From an uncultured Alphaproteobacteria bacterium (lineage in GTDB: Bacteria; Pseudomonadota; Alphaproteobacteria; Methylaequorales; Methylaequoraceae): a stretch of 64,000 nucleotides of DNA. The notes beneath the pieces are model-generated. The model had not been told where the DNA came from and searched no databases. It saw nothing but the letters and a program-made list of their open reading frames with translations. Location of the stretch: positions 62,001 to 126,000 of the forward strand of contig CACAYF010000003.1 in NCBI GenBank assembly GCA_902536655.1, given 5' to 3'. Below, piece after piece: positions 26,625 to 38,374 of this stretch. A program made the position numbers and the translations under genes. Within the stretch, counting starts at the first letter, position 1. Each line of letters opens with the position of its first letter.

Positions 26625-27974
26625 ATGAAAGAAAATTGGTCCCCTCAATCTTGGAAATTTAAAAAAGCTTTACATCAGCCCGTATACGATAATGTTCCAA
26701 AGTTAAATAAAATAACAAAAAAGATGAAAAAGCTCCCACCTTTAGTTTTTGCTGGTGAGGTCAGGGAATTGAAATGCGAGTTAGCAAAATGTGCTGATGG
26801 AAAAGGTTTTCTGCTTCAAGCAGGAGATTGTGCAGAAAGTTTTGCTGAATTCCATCCAAATTACATTAGAGATACATTTAGAGTAATCATGCAGATGGCA
26901 GTGATTTTATCATTTGCCTCAGGTGTACCAGTTGTAAAATTAGGAAGACTAGCTGGTCAATTCGCAAAACCAAGATCATCTCCAGTTGAAAAAAAAGGAG
27001 ACTTAGAACTTCCCAGTTATTTAGGTGATATGATCAATTGTATAGATTTTTCCAAAAAAGCTCGTGAACCCGACCCTGAAAGAATGATTCAGGCCTACAA
27101 TCAAGCTGCTTCAACTCAAAACCTATTAAGAGCGTTTGCTTACGGTGGTTATGCTGATTTATCCACGATTCAGAGTTGGAATCTTGATTTTGTAAAAAAG
27201 TCAAAACAAGGTTCAAATTTTAAAAATTTAGCAAACAGAATTTCAGAATGTTTAAATTTTATGAATGCTTGTGGTGTGAACAATCAGAATGTAAGACAAC
27301 TCTCTGAAACAAACTTTTACATTTCTCATGAAGCCTTGCTTCTTCACTATGAGTCTGCATTTACAAGAATTGATAGCACAACTGGTAATTGGTATAATGT
27401 GGGTGCACATATGTTATGGATTGGTGATAGAACAAGAGATTTAAATGGTGCACATGTCGAGTTTTGTTCTGGAATAAGTAATCCTGTGGGAATTAAAATT
27501 GGGCCAACAACAGATTATACGGAGTTAGTCAAGGTTATTAAAAGAATTAATCCTAAAAATGATAAAGGAAAAATTGTTTTAATTGTTAGAATGGGTGCTA
27601 GAAAAGTTGAAAAGCTATTTCCTTCAATTATCAAAGCTATAAAAAAAAATAAACTTAACGTAGTTTGGTCATGTGATCCAATGCATGCTAATACGGAGAA
27701 AGCAAAAAGTGGTTATAAAACAAGAATTTTTAAGAATATATTATCTGAAGTAAAATCATTTTTCAAAGTTCATAAAAATGAGGGAACATACGCTGGTGGT
27801 ATACACTTAGAAATGACAGGACAAAACGTTACTGAATGTATGGGGGGTATGCAGAAAATTTCTGACAAAGATTTAAGTAGTAGATACCATACACATTGCG
27901 ACCCAAGACTTAATGCCTCCCAATCAATTGAGTTGGCTTTCCTTATAGCGTCACATTTAAAGAAAATCCGTTAG
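26625..27974 (+). CDS. 3-deoxy-7-phosphoheptulonate synthase, class II
   Basis: 449 aa; WSPQSWKFKKALHQPVY, LLQAGDCAESFAEF, GRLAGQFAKPRSSP, VWSCDPMHANTEK. Confidence 0.96.
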   Translation: MKENWSPQSWKFKKALHQPVYDNVPKLNKITKKMKKLPPLVFAGEVRELKCELAKCADGKGFLLQAGDCAESFAEFHPNYIRDTFRVIMQMAVILSFASGVPVVKLGRLAGQFAKPRSSPVEKKGDLELPSYLGDMINCIDFSKKAREPDPERMIQAYNQAASTQNLLRAFAYGGYADLSTIQSWNLDFVKKSKQGSNFKNLANRISECLNFMNACGVNNQNVRQLSETNFYISHEALLLHYESAFTRIDSTTGNWYNVGAHMLWIGDRTRDLNGAHVEFCSGISNPVGIKIGPTTDYTELVKVIKRINPKNDKGKIVLIVRMGARKVEKLFPSIIKAIKKNKLNVVWSCDPMHANTEKAKSGYKTRIFKNILSEVKSFFKVHKNEGTYAGGIHLEMTGQNVTECMGGMQKISDKDLSSRYHTHCDPRLNASQSIELAFLIASHLKKIR

Positions 27975-27990
27975 TAAAAGGAGATTTGTT

Positions 27991-29616
27991 ATAAAGATTT
28001 TTGTTTCCCAGAAAAATACAATAGTTGGTGATATAGAAGGTAATTTTGAGGTTTTAAAAAAGTCTTACTGCAATGCAGTTTCACAAAATTGTGATCTCTT
28101 TTTAACCCCTGAATTGTCACTAACTGGTTATCCTCCACAAGACCTTCTACACAGAAAAGATTTCTTAAAAAAGGTTGCGGTATATAAACAAAAAATTATT
28201 AATATTACAAAGAAAAAAAATACAATCTTTGCACTAAATATTCCTCTTTTAGAAAACAATGAAATTACAAATGCATTACTCTTAGTTCAATCAGGAAAAA
28301 TTATATATTCGGTTCAAAAAAGGATTTTACCAAATTATGGAGTTTTCGACGAAAAAAGATATTTTTCATCAACAAAATCAAAAACAAAATATTTCAATTA
28401 TGGAAATAAAAAAATTGAATTTTTAATATGCGAAGATATGTGGACAAATGACTTTATTGAGAAAAAAAATAAAAAGTTAGATCTCATTGTTGTTATTAAT
28501 GCTTCTCCATTTGAAATTGGAAAGCTTGAGCTAAGACATAGTCACGCCTCAAAAAGGGCAAAATATTTTAAATGCAGTTTAGTTTATGTTAATTTGGTTG
28601 GTTCTCAAGATGATCTCATTTTTGATGGTGGATCTTTTGTGATGAATAAGTTAGGTAAAATTATAATTCAAGAAAAATTTTTTGAAGAATGTGAAACTAA
28701 TTTTGTTGTAGATTCACAAATCGAAAAGAAACAAATTAAGAAGATTAGTAAGTATGAAAATTTGTATAGAGCTTTGATGTTAGGTCTGAAAAATTATATG
28801 TTCAAAAATGGTTTTCGTTTTGCACATCTTGGATTATCTGGAGGGATTGATTCAGCTTTAACTCTTGCAATTTTAGCGGATACTATAGAGAGTGAAAATA
28901 TTCATTCTTTTTATCTTCCATCTAAATACTCTAGTAATGATAGTAAAAAAGATGCTGAATCTCTCTCTAAAAACGTTGGTATAAAAACATCAGAAATTTC
29001 AATCGAAAGTTTACGAAATTCAATACTTAAACAACTAAACCCTATATTTAAAAATTATAAGGACGATGTGACTGAAGAAAATATTCAATCCAGAGTAAGA
29101 GGACTAATCCTAATGGCTTTGTCGAATAAACTAAATTCTCTGCTTATTACAACTGGAAACAAATCTGAACTTGCTGTTGGGTATTCCACTTTATATGGTG
29201 ATATGTGTGGAGGTTATTCATTGTTAAAAGACGTTTATAAAACTGATGTATTTGAACTTTGCAGATGGAGAAATGAAAATACCTTGCCTCAGTTTAAAGT
29301 AAAAAGAAACAATATAATTCCGGAAGAAATTTTAACAAAAGAACCTTCAGCAGAATTGAAATATGACCAAAAAGATTCTGATTTATTACCGCCTTATGAA
29401 ATTCTAGATAAAATTCTATCATATTTAATTGATGAGAATCGCGATATTAAATTTATAATAAAAAAAGGATTTTCTAAAAATGATGTAATAAAAATATGGA
29501 AAATGATTAAAAATTCTGAATTTAAAAGATATCAGTCAGCGATTGGACCAAAAGTGTCTAAAATGTCATTATCTCAAGATAGAAGATTCCCAATTACAAA
29601 TAGATTTGATCTATAA
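27991..29616 (+). CDS. nadE: Glutamine-dependent NAD+ synthetase (probable ATA start)
   Basis: 541 aa reading from ATA: (M)KIFVSQKNTIVGDIEGNFEVLKKSYCNAVSQNCDLFLTPELSLTGYPPQDLL...LICEDMW...GLSGGIDSALTLAI. The ORF-track start (TTG 28114) omits the glutaminase-domain Glu. Confidence 0.9.
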   Translation: MKIFVSQKNTIVGDIEGNFEVLKKSYCNAVSQNCDLFLTPELSLTGYPPQDLLHRKDFLKKVAVYKQKIINITKKKNTIFALNIPLLENNEITNALLLVQSGKIIYSVQKRILPNYGVFDEKRYFSSTKSKTKYFNYGNKKIEFLICEDMWTNDFIEKKNKKLDLIVVINASPFEIGKLELRHSHASKRAKYFKCSLVYVNLVGSQDDLIFDGGSFVMNKLGKIIIQEKFFEECETNFVVDSQIEKKQIKKISKYENLYRALMLGLKNYMFKNGFRFAHLGLSGGIDSALTLAILADTIESENIHSFYLPSKYSSNDSKKDAESLSKNVGIKTSEISIESLRNSILKQLNPIFKNYKDDVTEENIQSRVRGLILMALSNKLNSLLITTGNKSELAVGYSTLYGDMCGGYSLLKDVYKTDVFELCRWRNENTLPQFKVKRNNIIPEEILTKEPSAELKYDQKDSDLLPPYEILDKILSYLIDENRDIKFIIKKGFSKNDVIKIWKMIKNSEFKRYQSAIGPKVSKMSLSQDRRFPITNRFDL

Positions 29617-30950
29617 TGTTAAGATTTGCTCCAAGTCCAACTGGTTTATTGCATATGGGTAATGTTAGAGTTGCATTAATAAACTATTTGTATGCTAAAA
29701 AAAATAATTTAAGCTTCTTCCTTCGAATTGACGATACTGATCAAGATAGGTCAAAAACTGAATTTGTAGAATCAATAATAGAAGATCTCGAATGGTTGGG
29801 GATTCATTATAAAAAAGTAATTAGACAGTCAGAGAGAATTTCTAAGTATAAGGAAATTTTTGATTTCTTAAAAAATAAAAAATTTATTTATCCTTGTTTT
29901 GAATCAGCGGATGAACTCTCTTTAAAAAGAAAAATTCTTTTAAAACAGGGTAAGCCCCCAATCTATGACAGATCATCTCTAAGATTAAAAAAAAATGAAA
30001 TAATGGAATTAATTCAATCCGGTAAAAAACCACACTGGAGACTTAAGTTAGATGACGAAACTATCGAATGGTGTGACATGATTCACGGAAAAATTACCTT
30101 TTCTAATTTATCAGTTTCTGATCCTGTTGTATTTAGATCAGATGAAATGCCTTTATTCACTATTACTTCGGTGGTTGACGATGCAGACACTGGGGTTACT
30201 CATGTTTTTAGAGGTGACGACCATATCACAAATACAGCGGCTCAAATTAAGTTGTTTAAACTTATTGATGCAAAAGTACCAAAGTTTGGACACTTTCCAC
30301 TTATTAAATCAATATCTGGACAAGGTTTATCAAAAAGATCGGAGGATTTTTCAGTAAGGCAATTTAGAAAACAAAAAGTCTCACAAGTAGTATTATTAAA
30401 TTATCTTCAAAAGATAGGAACCAATCAATCATTTGAAAAGATAGATGATATTGACACTCTTTATAAGAATTTTAATATTAATAATTTTTCTAAAAATTCA
30501 GTTTTTTTTGATCCAAATGACGTTGAAAGAATAAATTCAAAATATTTAAAAACCTTGGACATTGAAACTGTGAAAGAAACCTTTGATTTAAATTTAGATA
30601 ATAAGTTTTGGTTAATTGTTCGATCTAATATTCATTCAATCGATGAAGCCAAAGAATGGTTTGATTTAGTAAAAAATGATTTCTTGATGACGAATAAAAT
30701 AATTTTAAAAAAACCATTAAAATCTATAATGCTTCAATTTATTCCTGAGAAATTAGATAATGATTTTTGGTCTGACTGGACTAATAAGATTTTAGAAAAT
30801 TTTGAGATTAAACCAAAAGTTCTTTATATTACTCTAAGAGAAATTTTAACTGGAAAAAAATATGGACCAAGCATGAATGACTTACTGACATTGATGAGAA
30901 AAGATGAGATTATAAAAAGAGTGGAATCTAATTGTGAAGAAGAAGATTAA
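29616..30950 (+). CDS. gltX: Glutamyl-tRNA synthetase
   Basis: 444 aa; RFAPSPTGLLHMGNVRVALINYLYAK; SGQGLSKRSED (KMSKS-like). Confidence 0.94.
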   Translation: MLRFAPSPTGLLHMGNVRVALINYLYAKKNNLSFFLRIDDTDQDRSKTEFVESIIEDLEWLGIHYKKVIRQSERISKYKEIFDFLKNKKFIYPCFESADELSLKRKILLKQGKPPIYDRSSLRLKKNEIMELIQSGKKPHWRLKLDDETIEWCDMIHGKITFSNLSVSDPVVFRSDEMPLFTITSVVDDADTGVTHVFRGDDHITNTAAQIKLFKLIDAKVPKFGHFPLIKSISGQGLSKRSEDFSVRQFRKQKVSQVVLLNYLQKIGTNQSFEKIDDIDTLYKNFNINNFSKNSVFFDPNDVERINSKYLKTLDIETVKETFDLNLDNKFWLIVRSNIHSIDEAKEWFDLVKNDFLMTNKIILKKPLKSIMLQFIPEKLDNDFWSDWTNKILENFEIKPKVLYITLREILTGKKYGPSMNDLLTLMRKDEIIKRVESNCEEED

Positions 30951-32508
30951 ATTATACGATAGTACTCTAAGAGATGGTGCTCAAACAAAAGGCGTGAACT
31001 TTAGTTTAGACGACAAATTAAAAATTATATCATTATTGGATGAAATTGGAATCGATTACATAGAGGGTGGATGGCCTGGAGCTAATCCTACAGACAATCA
31101 ATTCTTCCAAAAAATTCCTAAATTAAATAATTCTAAAGCTGTTGCTTTTGGTATGATGAGAAAATTTGGGAAAAGTTCACATGAAGATTCTGGTCTGAAT
31201 GCAGTTCTTAATTCTGGTGTTTCGACAGTTTGTTTGGTTGGAAAGTCGTGGGATTTTCACGTAAAAAACGCATTAAAAATTCCTTTAAATAAGAATCTGG
31301 ATATGATTGGCGATAGTTTAACTTTTGCATCGAAAAGAGTTGATGAGGTGTTATTTGACGCTGAGCATTTTTTTGATGGATATAAGACTAATAAAGAATA
31401 CTCTTTAAAAGCAATCAAAACAGCTTACGATGCCGGTGCTAATTGGATAATTTTATGTGATACAAATGGGGGAACCTTACCGCATGAGTTAAAAAATGTT
31501 TTTAATGAAGTGAAAAAAATTGTTCCAGAAAGTATGATCGGTGTTCATTTCCATAATGATACAGATAATGCTACATACAATTCATTAGAATCCATCAGAA
31601 ATGGAATTACTCAGGTTCAAGGCACCTTCAATGGTCTTGGTGAAAGATGCGGAAATGCTAATCTTATAAATGTTGCAGCGAATGCAATCTTAAAAATGGG
31701 TTTCGAGTGTCGCTTAAAAAAAAAAATACACAATTTAACATTTGCAAGCAGATTTATTGATGAAACTTTAAATAGAGAGTCTCAAAGAAACTTACCGTTT
31801 GTAGGTTCAGCTGCGTTTGCGCATAAAGGGGGACTTCATATTTCTGCGGTTGAGAAGGATCCAAGATGTTATGAACACATTGACCCAAGACAAATTGGAA
31901 ATGAAAGGGTGTTAGTAGTTTCTAATCAGTCTGGAAAAAGTAACATAATAAATAAATTAAAAAAATTAAAAATTAATGTTAAAAATAAAGAAAAAAAGGT
32001 TATTAAATTTCTAGAAAAAATTAAAGAACAAGAATTCTTAGGTTACGCATATGACGGCGCCGAAGCAAGTTTTGAGCTTTTAGCTAAAAGAGTCTTCCAG
32101 AGATTTAGCGAGTTTTATAATCTTGAAAGTTTCAAAGTTTCTGATGAGAAGAGAAAAAATATTAAAAATGAGTTTGTTCCTTTCTCCGAGGCTAGGGTAA
32201 AGATTTTTGTTGGAGAAAAAAGTTTTTTCAGTGCAGCGGAGGGTAACGGACCTATTCACGCCTTAGATATGGCTTTAAGGAATGCACTAATTAAATTCTA
32301 TCCTAGAATTAAAAAATTAAATTTAGTCGATTACAAAGTTAGAATTTTATCACCTCAAGATGGAACTAAAGCTCTTGTAAGAGTAAGAATTGAATCTAAA
32401 AATGACAAATTACAGTGGTCAACAATTGGAGTTTCACATAATGTTATAGATGCTTCATATATTGCACTAAATGATAGCATTACATACCATCTGCTAAAAT
32501 CGAAGTAA
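30934..32508 (+). CDS. cimA: Citramalate synthase (GTG start)
   Basis: 524 aa; LYDSTLRDGAQTKGVNFSLDDKL...GVHFHNDTDNATYNSLESI...GTFNGLGERCGNANL. Confidence 0.92.
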   Translation: MKKKIKLYDSTLRDGAQTKGVNFSLDDKLKIISLLDEIGIDYIEGGWPGANPTDNQFFQKIPKLNNSKAVAFGMMRKFGKSSHEDSGLNAVLNSGVSTVCLVGKSWDFHVKNALKIPLNKNLDMIGDSLTFASKRVDEVLFDAEHFFDGYKTNKEYSLKAIKTAYDAGANWIILCDTNGGTLPHELKNVFNEVKKIVPESMIGVHFHNDTDNATYNSLESIRNGITQVQGTFNGLGERCGNANLINVAANAILKMGFECRLKKKIHNLTFASRFIDETLNRESQRNLPFVGSAAFAHKGGLHISAVEKDPRCYEHIDPRQIGNERVLVVSNQSGKSNIINKLKKLKINVKNKEKKVIKFLEKIKEQEFLGYAYDGAEASFELLAKRVFQRFSEFYNLESFKVSDEKRKNIKNEFVPFSEARVKIFVGEKSFFSAAEGNGPIHALDMALRNALIKFYPRIKKLNLVDYKVRILSPQDGTKALVRVRIESKNDKLQWSTIGVSHNVIDASYIALNDSITYHLLKSK

Positions 32509-32510
32509 TC

Positions 32511-33239
32511 GTGAAAAATTCATGCATACCTGAAATAGTTCTGGTAAATACTCAAATACCAGAAAATTTAGGGGCAACAGCGAGAGCGATGTTAAATTTT
32601 AATCTCAAAAACCTTAGAGTTGTATCTCCTTTTTTTGAACTCTCTAATGAAAAGATTATTCCACTTTCAGCTGGTGCTGGTTCTGTTATAAAAAATATAA
32701 AAAAATTTGTGGTTTTCGAAGATTCTGTTAAAGATCTAAACATTTTAATTGCTACTACAAACAGATTAAGATCAGTTAAAAAGAAGGAGATAACCTTTGA
32801 AAAATTAAATAAAATTATCTTAAATTCAAATAATAAAGTAGGGATTATTTTTGGGCCTGAAAAAAGTGGACTTGAAAATGAGCATTTATCAATTTGTGAC
32901 TATTATTTAAAGATCAATTCAAACCCAAAGTTTTCATCATTAAATCTCTCTCATGCTGTTTCCATAGTAGCATATGAGTTATGGAGTAGAAATTTATCTA
33001 AAAAAAGTTTGAGTTCGAAAAGAAAAAAAAAAAGTGACCTGCAAGCAACCAAAGGTGAGCTTTCCAATTTCCTACTTATTTTACAAGAACATCTAGAGGA
33101 AAACGGTTTCTTTTCTGTATTGGAAAGAAAAAAAATATTGGTTCAAAAAATTCGTAACATTTTTACTAAACTTGAATTAACATCGCGAGATATTTCAACG
33201 CTTCTTGGAATAATTAAAAATTTAATAAAAAACAAGTAA
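32511..33239 (+). CDS. RNA methyltransferase, TrmH/TrmJ (SPOUT) family
   Basis: 242 aa; IVLVNTQIPENLGATARAMLNFNL...GIIFGPEKSGLENEHLSICDYYLKI...SLNLSHAVSIVAYEL. Confidence 0.9.
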   Translation: MKNSCIPEIVLVNTQIPENLGATARAMLNFNLKNLRVVSPFFELSNEKIIPLSAGAGSVIKNIKKFVVFEDSVKDLNILIATTNRLRSVKKKEITFEKLNKIILNSNNKVGIIFGPEKSGLENEHLSICDYYLKINSNPKFSSLNLSHAVSIVAYELWSRNLSKKSLSSKRKKKSDLQATKGELSNFLLILQEHLEENGFFSVLERKKILVQKIRNIFTKLELTSRDISTLLGIIKNLIKNK

Positions 33240-33281
33240 AAGTAATTTGACATAAAAAAAATTAAAAGTATATTTCACCTG

Positions 33282-33899
33282 ATGACTAGAATTTTAAAAT
33301 CAAAATATAAAATTGATAGACGACTCAGATGTAATTTATGGGGAAGACCTAAAAGCCCATTTAATAGAAGAGATTATCCACCCGGCCTAAACGGACAAAA
33401 TAGAAAAAAAAAACCCTCTGATTTCGGAATTCAACTAATGGCTAAACAAAAGCTAAAAAGTCATTATGGATATATTACTGAAAAACAATTCAGAAATTTA
33501 TTCCACAAGGCTTCTAAAATTAAGGGTAACACGAGCGAGAATCTTATAGAATTGTTAGAGAGAAGACTAGACGCGACAGTCTACAGAATGAAATTCTCAA
33601 CTACTATTTTTGCTGCTCGACAATTTGTAAGTCACGGCCATATTTTAGTAAATGGAAAAAAAGTAACTATTTCATCTTATTCTTTAAAAGACGGAGATAT
33701 TGTTGAAGTTAAAGAAAAAAGTCGAGAAATCCCAGTTTTACTAGAAGCTATTAGTTCCACGGAAAGAGAGACTCCCCAATACTTATCAGTTGATTACGAC
33801 AAGCTTAAAGGTACCTTCGTAAAGGGTCCTAAATTTGATGAAGTACCGTATCCAGTTGTAATGGAGCCAAACTTAGTTATTGAGTATTATTCAAGATAG
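33282..33899 (+). CDS. rpsD: 30S ribosomal protein S4
   Basis: 205 aa; [28 protein letters not shown]...[16 protein letters not shown]...[17 protein letters not shown]. Confidence 0.98.
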   Translation: MTRILKSKYKIDRRLRCNLWGRPKSPFNRRDYPPGLNGQNRKKKPSDFGIQLMAKQKLKSHYGYITEKQFRNLFHKASKIKGNTSENLIELLERRLDATVYRMKFSTTIFAARQFVSHGHILVNGKKVTISSYSLKDGDIVEVKEKSREIPVLLEAISSTERETPQYLSVDYDKLKGTFVKGPKFDEVPYPVVMEPNLVIEYYSR

Positions 33900-33950
33900 C
33901 TTGTAGAAAATTCTCTTTAAAAATCTAAAATTCAGATTAGGATTACTTTA

Positions 33951-34706
33951 ATGAATTTAAGTGCTCTTATAATCGCTCGTAATGAAGAAAAAAAAATTGA
34001 ACTTACGCTTAAATCGTTGAGTTTTGTAGATGAAATTGTTGTGATATTAGACAGATCAATCGATGATACAAAGAAAGTAGCCTCAAAATATACAAAAAAA
34101 ATTTATGAAGGTTCATGGAAATCTGAGGGAAAAAGGAGAAATTACGGTATTTCTAAATGCAGTTCACAATGGATTTTGGAGATCGATGCAGATGAATTAG
34201 TAACCAAGTCGTTAGAAAAAGAAATACTTCAAAAATTGAAATTTAAAAATTTTGATTTTTATTATGTTTCTTTGACTAACTTTATTGGTAATAAAAAGGT
34301 AACAAAAGGTTGGATGGCTTGTCTTGCTCCTGATGGAAAGTTTTGTTTATTCAGGAAAGGAACGAAAGTTTGGATTGATGGAAGTGTTCATCCACAATAT
34401 CAAATTAAAGGAAAAAAAGGAAAGCCTTTTGTAAACTCTTTGAATCATTATTTATCAAAGGACATTTCTGAATTATTATCAAAGTTTAACAGAAATACTA
34501 CTTTGTACGCAGACGATCTAAGAAAAGAGGGCAAAAGCCTACATAAGTTAATTTCGGTTAGAAAGATCTTTTCAAGGTTTATTAAATCTTTTATTACAAG
34601 AAGAGGTTTTCAGTTTGGTGGATTAGGAGTTTTAATTGGTATCCTATGTGCTATTTATCCATATGTCTCGGCTATTAAATGCAGAGAAGATAGAATTAAG
34701 TTTTAA
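33951..34706 (+). CDS. Glycosyltransferase family 2 (WaaE/KdtX-like)
   Basis: 251 aa; LSALIIARNEEKKIELTLKSLSFVDEIVVILDRSIDDT...QWILEIDADELV. Confidence 0.88.
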   Translation: MNLSALIIARNEEKKIELTLKSLSFVDEIVVILDRSIDDTKKVASKYTKKIYEGSWKSEGKRRNYGISKCSSQWILEIDADELVTKSLEKEILQKLKFKNFDFYYVSLTNFIGNKKVTKGWMACLAPDGKFCLFRKGTKVWIDGSVHPQYQIKGKKGKPFVNSLNHYLSKDISELLSKFNRNTTLYADDLRKEGKSLHKLISVRKIFSRFIKSFITRRGFQFGGLGVLIGILCAIYPYVSAIKCREDRIKF

Positions 34707-35031
34707 TTTTAAAGTTGATATTTTTTTCTTTTAGAAAGTCCTCAATTTCACCATTTTCGAGCATTTCTTTTAAAATATCACACCCTCCAATAAATTCTTT
34801 TTTAATGTAAATCTGAGGAATAGTTGGCCATTCTGAATAAACTTTTATTCCTTCCCTAAGTTCTATGTCATCTAAAACATTGTAGCTTTGATAATTTATA
34901 CCCAGGTAATTTAATATTCCAACTACGTTTGCAGAGAAACCACACTGGGGAAAATCTGGAGTTCCTTTCATGAATAAAACTACGTCATCATTTTCGATCA
35001 TAGTGTCAATTTTTTTATCAATATTTGTCAT
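34696..35031 (-). CDS. grxD: Grx4-family monothiol glutaredoxin
   Basis: 111 aa; VVLFMKGTPDFPQCGFSANVVGIL...GGCDILKEM. Confidence 0.95.
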   Translation of the reverse strand: MTNIDKKIDTMIENDDVVLFMKGTPDFPQCGFSANVVGILNYLGINYQSYNVLDDIELREGIKVYSEWPTIPQIYIKKEFIGGCDILKEMLENGEIEDFLKEKNINFKIKT

Positions 35032-35043
35032 AAATTTTCCTAT

Positions 35044-35274
35044 TTAACTTTCAGAGGTAGTTAGCATTAGTGCATGAAGTGTTGTACCCATGTGTGAACC
35101 TATTGCTTCATAAACCATTTTGTGCTGTTTAAGTTTTGATAAACCTTTAAATTTCTGAGAAATAATTTTAGCGTGATAGTGATTGTTGTCACCTCTAATA
35201 TCATTAACTTCAATGATAGCATCTGGTATTTTTTGTTTTATAAGTTTAGTTATTTCTTGAGCGCTTAAAGTCAT
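35044..35274 (-). CDS. BolA family protein
   Basis: 76 aa; [45 protein letters not shown]. Confidence 0.94.
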   Translation of the reverse strand: MTLSAQEITKLIKQKIPDAIIEVNDIRGDNNHYHAKIISQKFKGLSKLKQHKMVYEAIGSHMGTTLHALMLTTSES

Positions 35275-37451
35275 TTTTCAATAAAGTTTTCAAACCATAT
35301 ACTATTATATTTTATAAGCTTTTTTACTGAAATTTCAAATTTTTTTATTATACAAAATTTATCACCACTTACTGTGGCAATTTTTTGAAGCTTTATATTC
35401 TCTTTTTTAGCTACTTTTTTGATAGTATCTTCATTGTTAACTATTAGTAAATATCTTGATTGATCTTCACCGAATAACCAATTTTTTGAATTTTTTATAT
35501 TTGAGGGAATTTTTACATTTAAACCTTTTTTATTTCTGATTGCAAGTTCTGCTAGTGCTAATATAATTCCACCCTCTGAAATATCATGACAACCCGTAAC
35601 TATAGAGTTGTGCTTTTTGATAAAATTTCGAACAAAAGTACCATTTTTTATTTCTTCTTTCAGATCAAGGGGAGGGGGAGAGCCGTAATTTTTGTTGCAA
35701 ATTCTGTTAAATTCAGAAAGTTCAAGATGACCATGAGAATTTCCAACAATAAAAATCTTATCACCCTCATTCATTCTTAAACCTTTTGATCGAGAAATAT
35801 TTTTTATGACTCCAACACCACCTATAACTGGAGTAGGAAATATTGACTTGTTTTTAGTTTCATTGTACAAGGACACATTTCCTGAAACAACCGGATAATT
35901 TAATGCTTCACAGGCAGTTTTTATTCCTTTTATAGCTTCTTTAATTTGATACATAATTTCCTTCTTCTCGGGATTACCAAAATTTAGATTATCGGTTATT
36001 GCGATTGGATCAGCACCTGATGCAATAAGGTTTCTCCATGACTCTGCAACTCCTATTTCGGCTCCTAACTTTGGGTCAGAATTGCAGTAAATAGGATTGC
36101 AATCACATGTTACAGCAATTGCTTTAGTAGAGTTATGGACTCTGATCACTGCTGAATCACTTTGTTCAGACGAAAAATATGTATCACACATTACAGATCT
36201 ATCATATTGATGGTAGATCCACTTCTTTGATGAATGGTTTGGACTTGATATTATTTTTATTAAAGCAGATTTGATTGAAAAATTTTTATGATTCTCTTTT
36301 TTAAATTTGATAAAAGGTTTTTCAGACGGCCGATCATATTCAGGCGAAGAATCTGCCAAGGGCTTAATAGGTAACTTTCCAACTAAACTATTCTTAAAAA
36401 AGATTTCCATATTTCCAGTTTCTGTAATAACTCCAATCTCAGCTGCTTCTAATCCCCATTTTTTAAAAATCCTTAAAGTACTTTTTTTTTTGGACGGTTT
36501 AATCACCATCAGCATTCTCTCTTGAGTTTCAGACAGCATCATTTCATAAGGTGTCATTTTATCTTCTCTACACGGCACTTTGTCTAAAAATAATTTAACT
36601 CCACATGAACCTTTCGAAGCCATTTCAAATGATGAAGATGTCAAACCTGCGGCTCCCATGTCTTGAATTGCTATTATTGCATCTTCTTTCATTAACTCCT
36701 GACAGGACTCTAATAGAAGTTTTTCCATAAATGGGTCTCCAACTTGGACTTGTGGTCTGCTATCTTCTGAATGATCATCGAACTCTGCTGATGCCATTGT
36801 TGCACCATGTATTCCATCTCTTCCAGTCTTTGCGCCTACATAAATGATTGGATTCCCAGAACCTTTTGCAATGGAATAAAATATTTTATTTTTTTTAACC
36901 AATCCAATACACATTGCATTTACTAAAATATTGTTATTGTAAGACTCATGAAAGTTACATTCTCCTCCTACAGTTGGAATTCCAACGCAATTCCCATAAT
37001 CTCCAATACCTTTTACTACACCTGACAATAGTTGTTTTGTTTTGGGATGTTTTGGTGAGCCAAATCTCAGAGAATTTAGGTTTGCAATTGGTCTTGCGCC
37101 CATTGTAAAAACATCTCGCATAATACCACCAACACCGGTAGCTGCTCCTTGGTAAGGCTCAATAAAAGAAGGATGATTATGACTTTCCATCTTAAATACT
37201 ACTGCTTCATTATCACCAATGTCAATTATTCCAGCATTTTCTCCAGGACCACAAATTACTTTTTTGCCTGATGTGGGCAAAGTTTTGAGCCACTTTTTTG
37301 TAGACTTATAGGAACAGTGCTCACTCCACATAACTGAGAAAATACCTAACTCAAGAAGATTGGGCTCTCTTTCGAGAATTTCTTTTATTAATTTAAATTC
37401 TTCTTCAGATATTCCATGTTCTGAAACTATACGTTTGTTAATTTTTATCAT
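35271..37451 (-). CDS. purL: Phosphoribosylformylglycinamidine synthase subunit PurL
   Basis: 726 aa; [51 protein letters not shown]. Confidence 0.97.
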   Translation of the reverse strand: MIKINKRIVSEHGISEEEFKLIKEILEREPNLLELGIFSVMWSEHCSYKSTKKWLKTLPTSGKKVICGPGENAGIIDIGDNEAVVFKMESHNHPSFIEPYQGAATGVGGIMRDVFTMGARPIANLNSLRFGSPKHPKTKQLLSGVVKGIGDYGNCVGIPTVGGECNFHESYNNNILVNAMCIGLVKKNKIFYSIAKGSGNPIIYVGAKTGRDGIHGATMASAEFDDHSEDSRPQVQVGDPFMEKLLLESCQELMKEDAIIAIQDMGAAGLTSSSFEMASKGSCGVKLFLDKVPCREDKMTPYEMMLSETQERMLMVIKPSKKKSTLRIFKKWGLEAAEIGVITETGNMEIFFKNSLVGKLPIKPLADSSPEYDRPSEKPFIKFKKENHKNFSIKSALIKIISSPNHSSKKWIYHQYDRSVMCDTYFSSEQSDSAVIRVHNSTKAIAVTCDCNPIYCNSDPKLGAEIGVAESWRNLIASGADPIAITDNLNFGNPEKKEIMYQIKEAIKGIKTACEALNYPVVSGNVSLYNETKNKSIFPTPVIGGVGVIKNISRSKGLRMNEGDKIFIVGNSHGHLELSEFNRICNKNYGSPPPLDLKEEIKNGTFVRNFIKKHNSIVTGCHDISEGGIILALAELAIRNKKGLNVKIPSNIKNSKNWLFGEDQSRYLLIVNNEDTIKKVAKKENIKLQKIATVSGDKFCIIKKFEISVKKLIKYNSIWFENFIEK

Positions 37452-38137
37452 AAGAAATTTTGCAATCCTATAAAGAAAGAAATGCCGTCGTTGTCTTCTG
37501 AAAAATTTACTGCTCTTTCTGGATGAGGCATTAGACCAAGAATATTTTTATTTTTGTTTATTATTCCAGCGATATTATTCATTGAGCCATTTGGATTTTC
37601 AGATTTTTTGATTTTACCATCTCTTGAAGAATATTTAAAAACAATTTGGTTGTTATCTTCAAGCCTTTTGAGGTTGTCTTCTGAAGTATAAAACCTTCCT
37701 TGAGCATGGGCTATAGGAAATTGAACAACATTTTTATGAATATTCTTAGTAAATAGGGTATTTTTATTTTCAATTTTTACAAAATTTTCTTTGCAAATGA
37801 AAAGGCGTTTATAATTATCAATTAGAGCTCCATCAAGTAATTTACACTCGGTTAAAATTTGAAATCCATTGCAAATACCAATTATAGGAACTCCTTTTTT
37901 AGATAATCTTATGACCTCTTTCATCGCAGGAGATTTTGTAGCAAGTGCTCCTGACCTCAGATAATCTCCAAATGAAAAACCACCAGGGATAAAAATCATT
38001 TCTTGATTTTTAATGTTTGGATCATCGTGCCAAACTAACTCCGTGTTGACATTCATATATTTTTGAACTGCAATATCTAAGTCTCTATCGCAATTTGAAC
38101 CTGGGAAAACGACAATTGAAACAACTTTTTTTGGCAC
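37448..38137 (-). CDS. purQ: Phosphoribosylformylglycinamidine synthase subunit PurQ
   Basis: 229 aa; [36 protein letters not shown]. Confidence 0.97.
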   Translation of the reverse strand: MPKKVVSIVVFPGSNCDRDLDIAVQKYMNVNTELVWHDDPNIKNQEMIFIPGGFSFGDYLRSGALATKSPAMKEVIRLSKKGVPIIGICNGFQILTECKLLDGALIDNYKRLFICKENFVKIENKNTLFTKNIHKNVVQFPIAHAQGRFYTSEDNLKRLEDNNQIVFKYSSRDGKIKKSENPNGSMNNIAGIINKNKNILGLMPHPERAVNFSEDNDGISFFIGLQNFL

Positions 38138-38140
38138 AAG

Positions 38141-38374
38141 TTATTTCTTTATAATTTTAAAATTTTCAATAATAGGATTTGATAGCAAATCTGAGCTAAT
38201 TTTTTCTAAATCTCCTAATGTGTTTTTTGATGAAGAAATTTCAATATCAAAAAACTTCCCTTTTGAAATATTTTTAATAGTTTTATAACCCATACTATCA
38301 ATTGTTCTTTTAATTGCCTCTGCTTCGGGATCCAAAATACCTTTTTTAAAATTTATATAAACTCTATAGATCAT
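38141..38374 (-). CDS. purS: Phosphoribosylformylglycinamidine synthase subunit PurS
   Basis: [30 protein letters not shown]; start trimmed to the conserved Met. Confidence 0.92.
   Translation of the reverse strand: MIYRVYINFKKGILDPEAEAIKRTIDSMGYKTIKNISKGKFFDIEISSSKNTLGDLEKISSDLLSNPIIENFKIIKK

Noticed and set aside
30127-30357. 76-aa ORF inside gltX
   Set aside because: Alternate frame within conserved gltX; no protein-like features.
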